A stretch of DNA of 64,000 nt, from contig JAGXFO010000009.1 in the NCBI GenBank assembly GCA_024637255.1, positions 1-64,000 on the forward strand. The letters are read 5' to 3'. Numbering within the stretch: the stretch's first letter is position 1; each line of letters begins with the position of its first letter. The notes under the pieces are model-generated. The model was not told the DNA's origin and ran no database searches. It was given only the letters and a program-made list of their open reading frames with translations. This document shows, piece by piece, positions 25,339 to 34,311 of the stretch. The stretch is from Sulfurovum sp. Its GTDB lineage: Bacteria; Campylobacterota; Campylobacteria; Campylobacterales; Sulfurovaceae. The position numbers were made by a program, and so were the translations under genes.

Positions 25339-26721
25339 CTACAGAGACTCTTTTGCCTGAGCGATAAGTTTGTTGACCTCTGTCTCATAGTGTTTAGCCA
25401 ATACCGCGTCAGTTGACTCAAAACGCGTGACAAGAACAGGAGTGGTGTTGCTTGCTCTCACCAGTCCCCAACCATGTTCAAAATTAATCCGTACACCATC
25501 TACATCGATAATATTTAAGATTTTAGGGAAATCTTTGGGCGGGTTTTTGAGGAGTTCTTTGACCTTGTCTATGATAGCGAACTTTTCTTCTTCTGTGGTC
25601 TCCACCTTTATCTCTTCTGTAGAAAAAACCTGTGGAAGTGCATCGATCTCTTTGTCCAAATCTATACCGTCATGAATGAGTTCGAGCATTCTAAGTGTGG
25701 CATAGATGGCATCATCATAGCCAAAATAACGATGCTTGAAAAAGATATGCCCGCTTACTTCGCAGGCTAGATCCGCACCCGTTTCTTTCATTTTGACTTT
25801 TAGGTTAGAGTGCCCTGTTTTATACATAATGGTTTTGGCCCCACGGCGCTCTAATTCATCGTACATCACTTGTGAGCATTTGACTTCACCGATGACAAGA
25901 GGGTTTTGCATCTTCAGGGCATAAAGCAGTGCCATCTGATCACCCTTTATGTTGTGTTTATGCGTCAGTACTGCGATGCGGTCAGCATCCCCATCATAAG
26001 CAAAGGCGATATCTCCCTCTTTGGCTAAAGCGGCCTTGACGTCTGTAAGGTTTTTTTCTACAGAAGGGTCAGGGTGATGGTTGGGGAAGGTCCCGTCTGG
26101 CTCAAGGTAGAGCCCTGTATATTTAAAATTCAAGGCATCAAAAATGTCCGTAATAACCGTATCTGCCACACCATTGCCTGCGTCTATGACTATCTTTTTG
26201 GGGAAGTTTTTAAGGTGGGCAAACTCTTTTACCATAAAATTTATGTAGGGTGTTTTTACATCTATAGCGGTTCTGGCAGTATTGTCTTGAATGCTGAAAT
26301 CTTGATTTGCTATGATTTCATCACCTAAAGCATAGATGGCTTCGCTGAAAAAAGGACTTTTGTCCACAGTGATCTTGAACCCGTTGTATTCGCTTGGATT
26401 GTGTGAACCTGTGATCATGATGGAAGCATCGGTGTGTAGCCCGTCAAAATCAATGTAATTGCTATAGTAGTTTACAGGAGTGGCCACCATACCCATATCT
26501 AAGACCTTGCAGCCAGCAGCATTGAGCCCAGAGGCAAGATAGTCCCTCAGAAGAGGAGAGTGTGAACGTGCATCGTATCCGATGGCAACGACTTTGTCTC
26601 CGGCTATTTTTTGACCGAGATGGTAGCCTATGAGTTTCACAGATTTTTCGTTGAGTTCTTTTTCGAAAATGCCGCGTATATCATACTCTCTAAATATACT
26701 TTTTTCTATAGGGTTTATCAT
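25339..26721 (-). CDS. Phosphomannomutase/phosphoglucomutase
   Basis: A 460-residue alpha-D-phosphohexomutase (ManB/AlgC type) that interconverts 6- and 1-phosphates of mannose or glucose. The start FREYDIRGIFEKELNE, catalytic loop MITGSHNPSEYNGFK with the phosphoserine (about residue 105), metal loop AYDGDADR, sugar loop CEVSGHIFFK and phosphate-binding loop VRASNTTPVLVTRFE are all present. It would feed ManC (GDP-mannose) and GalU (UDP-glucose). It overlaps galE by 4 bases. Substrate preference cannot be told from the sequence. Confidence 0.92.
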   Translation of the reverse strand: MINPIEKSIFREYDIRGIFEKELNEKSVKLIGYHLGQKIAGDKVVAIGYDARSHSPLLRDYLASGLNAAGCKVLDMGMVATPVNYYSNYIDFDGLHTDASIMITGSHNPSEYNGFKITVDKSPFFSEAIYALGDEIIANQDFSIQDNTARTAIDVKTPYINFMVKEFAHLKNFPKKIVIDAGNGVADTVITDIFDALNFKYTGLYLEPDGTFPNHHPDPSVEKNLTDVKAALAKEGDIAFAYDGDADRIAVLTHKHNIKGDQMALLYALKMQNPLVIGEVKCSQVMYDELERRGAKTIMYKTGHSNLKVKMKETGADLACEVSGHIFFKHRYFGYDDAIYATLRMLELIHDGIDLDKEIDALPQVFSTEEIKVETTEEEKFAIIDKVKELLKNPPKDFPKILNIIDVDGVRINFEHGWGLVRASNTTPVLVTRFESTDAVLAKHYETEVNKLIAQAKESL

Positions 26722-27740
26722 TTGTTTTCTTCCTTGTATCCGTTAGGGTTATTAGATTGCCAGCGCCAACTGTCTTCACACATAGTATGTATGTTTCGCA
26801 CAGCTTCCCATCCCAGCATCTCTTTGGCATAAGAGGGGTCTGCAAAACATTTTGCTATGTCGCCGGCTCTTCTGGCTGAGATTTTGTAGGGTACTTTTTT
26901 GCCGGATGCTTTTTCATATGCTCCCACCATGTCAAGTACCGAGTAGCCAGTTCCAGTACCCAGGTTGATGGTCACCACTTCGTTAAAGCTGCCGATCTTG
27001 CCAAGTGCTTTCACATGCCCATCTGCTAAGTCCATCACATGGATGTAGTCTCTCACACCGGTGCCATCACTGGTATTATAGTCATCCCCAAACACACTCA
27101 AAAACGCACGTGTGCCTATGGCTGTTTGTGCAATGAAAGGTATGAGGTTGTTGGGGATGCCGCTAGGGTCTTCACCAATAGTGCCCGAATGATGTGCGCC
27201 TATGGGGTTAAAGTAGCGCAGTAATACAATTTTCCATGCAGAATCTGAGAGATAAAGGTCTCGCAACATCTCTTCTATGAAAAGCTTGGATCTTCCATAG
27301 GGGTTCGTGGCGGAAAGAGGAAAGTTTTCTTTGATGGGTGTAGTATGTGGATCACCGTATACAGTAGCCGAGGAGCTGAAAACAATAGATTTGCACCCAT
27401 GTGCCGCCATGGCTTCACAAAGGACAATCGTACCATGAACGTTGTTGTCGTAGTACTTAAGCGGCTGCTCTACAGACTCTCCCACTGCTTTGAGACCGGC
27501 AAAATGAATGACTGCATCTATGTTGTGCGCATCAAATACCTGATTTAAGTCCTCTTTGTTGCGAATATCGCCTTCTATGAGAGTGATGGGTTTTCCTACA
27601 ATCTTCTCAACTCTTGCGATACTCTCTTTGGAAGCATTGCAGAAGTTGTCAAAGACAATGACTTCATAACCTGCTTCAATAAGTAAAATACAAGTGTGGG
27701 ATCCTATGTAGCCGGCACCTCCGGTCACTAAAATACGCAT
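26718..27740 (-). CDS. galE: UDP-glucose 4-epimerase
   Basis: Interconverts UDP-glucose and UDP-galactose. It is 340 residues with RILVTGGAGYIGSHTCI at the start, VIHFAGLKAVGESV, SSSATVYGDP, TNPYGRSKLFIEEML (YxxxK), RYFNPIGAHHSG and GTGTGYSVLDMV. It leads the phosphohexomutase gene with a 4-base overlap. The 38 bases before it separate it from the YfaZ-like gene. Confidence 0.95.
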   Translation of the reverse strand: MRILVTGGAGYIGSHTCILLIEAGYEVIVFDNFCNASKESIARVEKIVGKPITLIEGDIRNKEDLNQVFDAHNIDAVIHFAGLKAVGESVEQPLKYYDNNVHGTIVLCEAMAAHGCKSIVFSSSATVYGDPHTTPIKENFPLSATNPYGRSKLFIEEMLRDLYLSDSAWKIVLLRYFNPIGAHHSGTIGEDPSGIPNNLIPFIAQTAIGTRAFLSVFGDDYNTSDGTGVRDYIHVMDLADGHVKALGKIGSFNEVVTINLGTGTGYSVLDMVGAYEKASGKKVPYKISARRAGDIAKCFADPSYAKEMLGWEAVRNIHTMCEDSWRWQSNNPNGYKEENK

Positions 27741-27777
27741 AAGAAAATCCTTTTGATTTGACTGTGAAAGTATAACA

Positions 27778-28341
27778 CTAAAAACCGAGCTTCATTCCAC
27801 CGTAAAAGCTGTCATTGAAAGTTTTATCATAAGTAATATATTCTGTGTCCATATTGCGATAGCCTGCAAAAAGATGAAAGTTACTGACGATTTCCATATC
27901 GGCTTCTGCTCTGAACTCAGTATAATGTTTACCATCACTAAAGGTGAGTACTTCAGGCGAATAAGCAAAACTTGCAGAGAGAGAAGTTGAGGGAATACTG
28001 CCACCTAAAGGCAGTGTATAGATTGCTTTTCCAAAGAGGGGCAGTGCAGTGAAATCATCAGTAAAAACAAATTTTGCCCCAAATGCAAATGCAAGTCCTT
28101 CCAATCCTTCAAAAGAATTTTGGGCACCAAGACCTATGGTGCCCAAGTCGTCGCCATCCGCATAAAGATAAGAGGCATCAAGAAGATACGTAATGCCTGC
28201 AGTGTAATCAGCAAAAGTATTAAGATCAATGGAAGCAAGCACTTCAAAATCTTTATTGTTCACGTCAAATCCTACAGTGCTTTGAGCGTGAAGAAAAGTT
28301 AAGGCTAAACAAGAAGGTAGAAAAAGTTTTTTAATGGACAT
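27778..28341 (-). CDS. YfaZ-like outer membrane beta-barrel protein
   Basis: A 187-residue secreted protein: a signal peptide (KKLFLPSCLALTFLHAQS, cleavage about residue 21) and then alternating amphipathic strands ending in the aromatic GGMKLGF typical of outer membrane barrels. The pattern FADYTAGITYLLDASYLYADGDD then GLGAQNSFEGLEGLAFAFGAK is split over strands similar to the YfaZ family, whose function is unknown. It appears to be a single-gene unit between galE and ccoS. Confidence 0.6.
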   Translation of the reverse strand: MSIKKLFLPSCLALTFLHAQSTVGFDVNNKDFEVLASIDLNTFADYTAGITYLLDASYLYADGDDLGTIGLGAQNSFEGLEGLAFAFGAKFVFTDDFTALPLFGKAIYTLPLGGSIPSTSLSASFAYSPEVLTFSDGKHYTEFRAEADMEIVSNFHLFAGYRNMDTEYITYDKTFNDSFYGGMKLGF

Positions 28342-28404
28342 GGTAAATCCTTTGATATTTATTCATATAATGATAACATAATTTTCTTGTAAACATTATG
28401 GGCA

Positions 28405-28635
28405 TTAATCTGCGGGTTTATACCCTTTTTCTTTCTTTTCCTTGCGTACCTTTTTCTTTTCTTCCATCATTACAGCATCTCGAAGGTCTTCTTCATTGTC
28501 GTAACGTACAGCATCTATGAATTTGGATTCATCATCAAATTGTCCTGTTTTTACTGCCCAGAGTAAGGCAACTAAGCCTATGGCACCTAAAAACGTAGAG
28601 ATGCCTATCATGAGAATGACTATACTTTCTGACAT
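28405..28635 (-). CDS. ccoS: cbb3-type cytochrome oxidase assembly protein CcoS
   Basis: A 76-residue protein with one N-terminal membrane span (IVILMIGISTFLGAIGLVAL) followed by LWAVKTGQFDDESKF, the CcoS signature, and a charged Lys/Glu tail. CcoS is needed for cofactor insertion into the cbb3 oxidase, together with the copper ATPase CcoI. It overlaps the 3' end of ccoI by 16 bases. Confidence 0.92.
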   Translation of the reverse strand: MSESIVILMIGISTFLGAIGLVALLWAVKTGQFDDESKFIDAVRYDNEEDLRDAVMMEEKKKVRKEKKEKGYKPAD

Positions 28636-31049
28636 TTTTTATCCTTGAACTTTAAATTTTTTATACGCAAAGAGTTTCCCACTACGATCAGTGAACTCAG
28701 AGACATGGAGAATGCAGCCACAAGAGGATTGACAAATCCCATGACGGCAAGAGGCACAGTGATGGCATTATATAAGAGTGAAAAGCCCAAGTTTTCTTTC
28801 ACCGCACTGTAGGTTCTGCGAGAGAGTTTGTAAGCTTCATAAATACTCTCAAATCTTTCATCCAGAAGCACCACATCACTCACAGAGATGGCCACATCCG
28901 CACCATTACCCATAGCGATGGCGATGTCTGCAGAAGCAAGAGCAACGGCATCGTTGATACCATCCCCGACCATCACAATAACATGCCCCTCTTGATGAAA
29001 TTTGTCCATCATACCTGCCTTCTCATGGGGTAGAAGTTTTGCATAAACTTCATCAATACCTATCTGCGAAGCGACCTTTTGCGCACTTTGCTGATGGTCT
29101 CCTGTGAGCATAACCACCTTAATCCCCAGGTTTTTGATGTTTTGTATGGCTTGGGCTGCACCTTCCCTGATGGTGTCGGTCAGTTCAAAACGTGCCACAA
29201 GAATGTTGTCTACTGTAAAAAAGAAGAGGGTATTTTCTGAATCCGTATCGACCGATACCTTTGATGACTGAACCAGTTCTGCATTTCCGCCAAGGAGTTC
29301 TTTTGTTTTATAAGTAGCTTTTACGCCTTTTGCTTCGATACTTGTGATATCTTCAAGAAATAGAGCTTCCAGTGTTTTGTATTTGGTCTCAAGATAGATT
29401 TTGATTCCCTTTGAGACAGGATGGTTAGATGTGTTGACAAGTGCATACAGCAATGAGGGATTAAAGTCTTCAAAAAAATCTGCTTGAACAACAGAGGGTT
29501 TGCCTTGTGTGATGGTGCCTGTTTTGTCTAGTGCAAGTACGTTACTTTTTGCCATTGTTTCAAGAAAAGTAGCTTCTTTGAAGAGGATACCTCTTTTTGC
29601 TGCCATGCTGATACCCACAAGGGTTGCCATGGGCGTAGCCAAACTCAACGCACAGGGGCAGGCGATGACAATGACGGAGATGCCTACAATGAGTGCCTGC
29701 TCAAAACTCTCAACCCAGAAGTACCAGCCTATAAATGTGAACAGTGCGATGAGTAGAATAGTGCCCGAAAAGTGCCCGGAAATCGCATTTGCAAGTTGTT
29801 CAATGCGGGGCTTTTTGGTGATAGACTCTTCAAGGAGGTTCACAATGGAGGTAAGCATGGAGCTTGAAGCATCTTTGGTTGCTCTGTAGTGCAGCACGGA
29901 ATCCAGACATATGGAACCGCTCAAGATGCTGTCACCCTGTTTTTTGTAGACAGGTTCATTTTCCCCCGTGAGTGAAGACTCATCAAAAGAGCCCTGACCC
30001 CATACTGCTTCGCCGTCTATGACTACTTTTTCACCAGGTTTAAGTTCTATGATGTCTCCCACAGCGATGTTTTCTATGCTGACCAGCGATTTCACGCCAC
30101 TTTTGAGTGTAGTGACTTCTGTGGGCGTGCTTCCCATAAGACTATCGAGGGTATCGACCGCATGTTTTTTGCTTAAGACTTCAAGGTATTTCCCTACAAG
30201 CACAAAAGTGATGATCATTACCACCGAGTCAAAATAGACTTCTCCTCTTTGGCTGATCATGGCATAAATGGAATATATATACGCAGAAAGTGCACCTGTG
30301 GCGACAAGTGTATCCATGTTTACCATGTGGTTTTTGTAGCCATAGTAGGCAGACCTGAAAAATACCCATCCAGAGTAAAAGAGTACAGGCGTAGCCAAGA
30401 CAAACTCAGCCACATTGAGAATATCTTTAAAGGATTGTTCTATGCCGCTAAAGTAGCCCGCATAGTGTGCAATAGCAAGCCACATAATGTTCATGGAACC
30501 AAAAACAGCCACTAGAATGCGGGAATAATAAGTTTTACGTGTAGAGATGGCACGCTCTTCCTGTAATTTGGGGTCATAGGGGTAAGCGTTATAGCCTATG
30601 GAGCGTATAGTTTGTATGATATGTGAGAGTTTAACCACGTCAGGGTCCCAGACGATCTTGGCTTTGTTATTGGTGTAATTAATGCTTGCCTCTAAAACAC
30701 CGTTTGTTTTATGTAAGATTTTTTCATTGAGCCAGACACAGGCAGAGCAGTGTATACCTTCTATAATGAGGTGTATTTTGTAAAGCCCCTCTTCATCGGT
30801 ACTGATGTACTTATTTTTAAACCCCTCTAAATCAAATTTTTCCAGACCATTATTGTCTTGTGTGGCAGGTTGAAGTTTGGTACTTCCCAGTTTGTCATAA
30901 AAGCTGTCTAATCCTTGATCGTTCAAGAGATGGTAGACTCCCTGGCAGCCTTTGCAGCAGAAAAAAAGCTCTCTGTCATTTTCTTTTTCAGCGATCATGA
31001 CATCTTCAGGAAAAGGTAGGTTGCAGTGTGTACATGCGATCTCTGCCAA
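28620..31049 (-). CDS. ccoI: Copper-translocating P1B-type ATPase for cbb3 oxidase maturation
   Basis: An 809-residue FixI/CcoI-type copper exporter. The N-terminal cysteine-rich segment has CTHCNLPFPED and FFCCKGCQGVYHLL, then an HMA domain with GIHCSACVWL. Membrane spans follow; the transport motif is ACPCALSLATP (CPC), the phosphorylation loop DKTGTITQGKP, then MLTGDHQQSAQ and GDGINDAVALASADIAIAMG. It supplies copper to the periplasm for CcoN assembly. Its partner ccoS follows with an overlap. The unit is transcribed divergently from the gene at 31110. Confidence 0.94.
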   Translation of the reverse strand: MAEIACTHCNLPFPEDVMIAEKENDRELFFCCKGCQGVYHLLNDQGLDSFYDKLGSTKLQPATQDNNGLEKFDLEGFKNKYISTDEEGLYKIHLIIEGIHCSACVWLNEKILHKTNGVLEASINYTNNKAKIVWDPDVVKLSHIIQTIRSIGYNAYPYDPKLQEERAISTRKTYYSRILVAVFGSMNIMWLAIAHYAGYFSGIEQSFKDILNVAEFVLATPVLFYSGWVFFRSAYYGYKNHMVNMDTLVATGALSAYIYSIYAMISQRGEVYFDSVVMIITFVLVGKYLEVLSKKHAVDTLDSLMGSTPTEVTTLKSGVKSLVSIENIAVGDIIELKPGEKVVIDGEAVWGQGSFDESSLTGENEPVYKKQGDSILSGSICLDSVLHYRATKDASSSMLTSIVNLLEESITKKPRIEQLANAISGHFSGTILLIALFTFIGWYFWVESFEQALIVGISVIVIACPCALSLATPMATLVGISMAAKRGILFKEATFLETMAKSNVLALDKTGTITQGKPSVVQADFFEDFNPSLLYALVNTSNHPVSKGIKIYLETKYKTLEALFLEDITSIEAKGVKATYKTKELLGGNAELVQSSKVSVDTDSENTLFFFTVDNILVARFELTDTIREGAAQAIQNIKNLGIKVVMLTGDHQQSAQKVASQIGIDEVYAKLLPHEKAGMMDKFHQEGHVIVMVGDGINDAVALASADIAIAMGNGADVAISVSDVVLLDERFESIYEAYKLSRRTYSAVKENLGFSLLYNAITVPLAVMGFVNPLVAAFSMSLSSLIVVGNSLRIKNLKFKDKKCQKV

Positions 31050-31109
31050 ATGCTTCCCCTTTAAATAGTTTTGATGCGTGATTTTATCTAAATTAGAGTA
31101 AAATCGTCT

Positions 31110-31499
31110 ATGGAAAATGCATTATTGTTCACATTTATACTTCTTCTGGCAGAACTCTTTGAAGTAAATATGCAGCGTTCTGAAACGCTTTTGGGTGTTT
31201 TAGGCAAACTCCATACCTATTATGCAAAAAGTATCTTTCTGTTTTTTTTAATCCAGCCGGGTTTTTATTTTGTGCTAGGCATAGTTATTTTTACAGGCGT
31301 ATTTAATTTGAGTATAGTATTTTTACTGGCGATTAAAATATTTGATATTTTCTATAAAATAGAGTTGATCAAAAAAGTATTTATAGAACGTGAAGTCCCT
31401 GGGGAAATAGTACAAATGTTAGAGTGGAAAATTCCTCCTTTGTTTTTTCTTGTGGGCGCAGGGCTGTATCCCCTGCTATTGTTTTATGCTTTAATTTAA
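31110..31499 (+). CDS. Hypothetical four-helix membrane protein
   Basis: A 129-residue protein with about four hydrophobic helices (NALLFTFILLLAELFEV, SIFLFFLIQPGFYFVLGIVIF, LSIVFLLAIKIFDIFYKI, IPPLFFLVGAGLYPLLLF) and no family I recognise. The ATG at 31110 has no ribosome site. A TAAAAT box ends 6 bases upstream of it, so translation is either leaderless or the start is wrong. It stands alone between ccoI (divergent) and rho. The hydrophobic pattern and codon use support a real gene. Confidence 0.6.
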   Translation: MENALLFTFILLLAELFEVNMQRSETLLGVLGKLHTYYAKSIFLFFLIQPGFYFVLGIVIFTGVFNLSIVFLLAIKIFDIFYKIELIKKVFIEREVPGEIVQMLEWKIPPLFFLVGAGLYPLLLFYALI

Positions 31500-31544
31500 A
31501 AGTATTGAAACACAAAACTTGCATCGGTCTACTTTGTATAAGCA

Positions 31545-31591
31545 TCAAAAACGACTTATTAATATGTATTTCAGTCAAAAACGACTATAAT
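31545..31591 (+). promoter_or_regulatory. rho promoter region with a 12-base direct repeat
   Basis: TCAAAAACGACT occurs at 31545-31556 and again at 31575-31586, start to start exactly 30 bases. The second copy runs into a perfect -10 box TATAAT (31586-31591). Rho begins at 31668. A repeat spaced by three helical turns and touching the -10 suggests a protein-binding site. No -35 box is evident. Confidence 0.5.
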
Positions 31592-31667
31592 GCGATTACT
31601 ACACCTAGCATATTCGTATAGCTAGCGTATACAATCTTCATAATGCATATTTACAACAAGAGGACAT

Positions 31668-33008
31668 ATGAGCGATAATACAGCCGATAATAAAAAAGTT
31701 TCTAATGGCAATAGCGCCAGCAGAAAAAATAGAACACACGTACCCGTAGACGGTTACAAAATAGAAAACCTTCAGCAACTCCCCCTTACAGAACTTGTCA
31801 CCATAGCCAAAGAAGTAAAAGTTGAAAACCCCAATGAATTTCAGAGAAAAGATCTTATTTTTGAAATCCTTAAATCACAGGTAAATCAGGGCGGATTCAT
31901 CCTCTTCACCGGTATTTTGGAAGTCATGAATGATGGATTTGGTTTTTTACGTTCCATAGATGGAAATTTTGCTAATTCAGATAACGATACCTATGTAAGC
32001 GGCACACAAATCAAACGTTTTGCTCTTAGAAACGGTGATATTGTGACAGGACAGGTACGTTCGCCTAAAGACCAGGAAAAGTATTATGCACTGCTTAAGA
32101 TAGAAGCCATCAATTATCTTCCTCCTGAAAAGTCAAAACAAAGACCTCTTTTTGATAATCTTACTCCATTGTATGCAAGCGAACAGCTCAAACTTGAGTA
32201 CGATCCGATGAAAATGACAGGACGGGTACTAGATCTCTTTACACCCATAGGTAAAGGGCAAAGAGCACTAATTGTGGCACCTCCCCGAACAGGGAAAACA
32301 GAACTGCTTAAAGAGCTCGCACACGGAATCACGTATAACAATCCTGAAGCGTCATTGATGGTACTTCTTGTGGACGAAAGACCGGAAGAAGTAACAGATA
32401 TGCAACGTTCGGTCAAGGGTGAAGTTTATTCATCAACCTTTGACCTTCCTGCACAGAATCATGTGAGAACAGCCGAAATGGTTATTGAAAAAGCCAAAAG
32501 ACGTGTTGAAATGGGTAAAGATGTGATTATTCTGCTCGATTCTATTACAAGGCTTGCGCGTGCATACAACACAGTAACACCAAGTTCAGGAAAAGTGCTC
32601 TCCGGCGGTGTGGATGCCAATGCATTACATAAGCCAAAACGCTTCTTCGGTGCAGCCAGAAACATAGAAGAGGGCGGTTCTTTAACCATTATTGCTACAG
32701 CACTGATTGATACCGGCAGCCGTATGGATGAGGTAATCTTTGAAGAGTTTAAAGGTACAGGTAACTCCGAAGTGGTACTGAGCCGTCATGTGTCCGAAAG
32801 ACGTATCTATCCTGCGATAGATGTCACTAAGTCGGGAACAAGAAAAGAAGAGCTTATGATGAAACCAGAAACACTTCAAAAAGTATGGGCATTGAGAAAT
32901 GCAATGCAAAACATGGAAGAAGTAGAAGGGCTCAAATTCCTTTTCTCTAAAATGATGAAAACAAAAAGCAATGAAGAGTTTCTCTCTATAATGAACGAAG
33001 GTGTATAA
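31668..33008 (+). CDS. rho: Transcription termination factor Rho
   Basis: A hexameric RNA helicase that ends transcription. The 446-residue protein has a variable basic N-terminus (to about residue 30), the Rho N-terminal and cold-shock RNA-binding domains ([28 protein letters not shown]), then the ATPase with [16 protein letters not shown] (Walker A), [29 protein letters not shown] (Walker B), [15 protein letters not shown] (Q/R loops) and [16 protein letters not shown]. Preceded by GAGGAC 5-6 bases before the ATG. Confidence 0.97.
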   Translation: MSDNTADNKKVSNGNSASRKNRTHVPVDGYKIENLQQLPLTELVTIAKEVKVENPNEFQRKDLIFEILKSQVNQGGFILFTGILEVMNDGFGFLRSIDGNFANSDNDTYVSGTQIKRFALRNGDIVTGQVRSPKDQEKYYALLKIEAINYLPPEKSKQRPLFDNLTPLYASEQLKLEYDPMKMTGRVLDLFTPIGKGQRALIVAPPRTGKTELLKELAHGITYNNPEASLMVLLVDERPEEVTDMQRSVKGEVYSSTFDLPAQNHVRTAEMVIEKAKRRVEMGKDVIILLDSITRLARAYNTVTPSSGKVLSGGVDANALHKPKRFFGAARNIEEGGSLTIIATALIDTGSRMDEVIFEEFKGTGNSEVVLSRHVSERRIYPAIDVTKSGTRKEELMMKPETLQKVWALRNAMQNMEEVEGLKFLFSKMMKTKSNEEFLSIMNEGV

Positions 33009-33083
33009 GTAGCACATGCAAAATATGATTCTTGACACAAAAAGAATTAATAGCAAACAAAGCTACCCTATATCCAGAAGCTT

Positions 33084-33881
33084 ATGTTGCTAAAAATAGG
33101 TGTATTTGATTCTGGTTTAGGCGGCTTAACGGTGGCGCATGCCATGACAAAAGTCATCAAAGGCGCTGATATCTTTTATATTGCAGATACCAAAAATGCC
33201 CCTTACGGTGAAAAAACACCTGAACAAATCTTGCAATTCTCCCTCAATATCACAAAATATCTCATCGATACCCATAATATAGATGCCCTTATTTTGGCAT
33301 GTAATACAGCCACCTCCGCAGCCATTGAGAAGCTGCGGGAAGTCTATCCGTCGCTTATCATCATCGGTACGGAACCGGGTATAAAACCCGCTATTGAACA
33401 AACAAAAACTGGCAAAATAGGGGTATTGGCAACACCTGCAACACTGCAAGGCAACAAATATCAGAAACTTGTAAATACACTGTCTTTGGATAAAAGCATA
33501 GCTATGTACGAACAGGCTTGTTATGGTCTGGTTGAGCAGATAGAAAAAGGAGAGACCAATAGCATGCAGACCAATGCAATGCTTGAAAAATGGCTTGCAC
33601 CGATGCGTGAAGCCAATGTCGATACCATTGTTCTTGGCTGTACCCATTACCCTCTTATAAGTCAAAACATAGAACACATTATGGGCCAGACAGTGAAACT
33701 TGTTCACACAGGTGATGCCATATCAAGACATTTGCTTGCATTGAGTAGCAAAAAAGGCCATAAAAATGAAGGCGATTTGTACATGCATATTTATGTTACA
33801 GGCAAGATAAATATGCATATGGTAAGCAGTATTATAGACACATATGAAAGCATATGTTTTATAGAAATAGAAAATAATTAG
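33084..33881 (+). CDS. murI: Glutamate racemase
   Basis: Makes D-glutamate for peptidoglycan. It has KIGVFDSGLGGLTVAHAM at the start, FYIADTKNAPYGEKTPEQI, LACNTATSAAIEKLR with the first catalytic Cys (near residue 70) and VLGCTHYPLISQNI with the second (near residue 182). It is 265 residues as expected and follows rho by 75 bases in the same direction, possibly as part of the same transcript. Confidence 0.95.
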   Translation: MLLKIGVFDSGLGGLTVAHAMTKVIKGADIFYIADTKNAPYGEKTPEQILQFSLNITKYLIDTHNIDALILACNTATSAAIEKLREVYPSLIIIGTEPGIKPAIEQTKTGKIGVLATPATLQGNKYQKLVNTLSLDKSIAMYEQACYGLVEQIEKGETNSMQTNAMLEKWLAPMREANVDTIVLGCTHYPLISQNIEHIMGQTVKLVHTGDAISRHLLALSSKKGHKNEGDLYMHIYVTGKINMHMVSSIIDTYESICFIEIENN

Positions 33882-33991
33882 CTTTCTATTTCTGACTTTT
33901 TACTACTTAATGATACATTAGCTAAAGTTATTTTCAATTATCTATTTATCAAAAATGGTTACTATAATCTTATCTATGTTAAAATGACATC

Positions 33992-34080
33992 ATACGGTTG
34001 TACTGTATTGAAAAAGCCCAATTTGCTGTGAAGCAAATGCGGAAAGTTATTGGACTCAGAAAATAAGTTTCTGAGTCCAA
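33992..34080 (+). ncRNA. Candidate structured 5' leader with three hairpins
   Basis: Ahead of the small gene at 34104 lie three stems: ATACGGT-TGT-ACTGTAT (33992-34008), ATTTGC-TGTGAA-GCAAAT (34021-34038), and a perfect 13-bp stem TTGGACTCAGAAA with a 5-base loop (34050-34080). CCAAT before the second stem could also pair with ATTGG at the base of the third, giving two alternative folds. Possible -10 boxes (TATAAT 33963-33968, TTAAAAT to 33984) lie just upstream. It matches no riboswitch class that I know. Confidence 0.4.
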
Positions 34081-34103
34081 ACTACCAATATGAGGATTTA
34101 AAA

Positions 34104-34301
34104 ATGAAAAATGTATCAGAGGGGTTTGCTGTATTTCTAGTTGGACTTTTGTCTTTAGGAATTGTATATTTTATTATACAATACAGCATGATTGATGATG
34201 AAAACATCGTAACAGTAGTAGATGAAAGTGTCTATGTGACACCGGCTGATACCGGAGCTCAGGGTGATGACATTGATGATGACATAGATTTAGCCGATTA
34301 A
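34104..34301 (+). CDS. Small single-span membrane protein with an acidic tail
   Basis: A 65-residue protein: one hydrophobic helix (FAVFLVGLLSLGIVYFIIQY, residues 8-27), then a periplasmic or cytoplasmic tail that becomes very acidic (GAQGDDIDDDIDLAD at the end). I start it at the ATG 34104-34106 because AGGA stands 7 bases before it; a start at 34050 would translate the perfect hairpin stem. No family is recognised. It is convergent with trpS, 10 bases from the trpS stop. Confidence 0.6.
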   Translation: MKNVSEGFAVFLVGLLSLGIVYFIIQYSMIDDENIVTVVDESVYVTPADTGAQGDDIDDDIDLAD

Positions 34302-34311
34302 TAGGACTACC

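Noticed and set aside
33992..34103. Known riboswitch class for the leader at 34 kb
   Set aside because: I compared it by eye with TPP, SAM, c-di-GMP, preQ1, cobalamin and fluoride consensus cores and found no match, so it is reported only as a candidate structure.
34050..34103. Upstream ATG at 34050 as the start of the small membrane protein
   Set aside because: That start would encode the perfect hairpin stem and lacks a ribosome site, while the ATG at 34104 has AGGA at good spacing.
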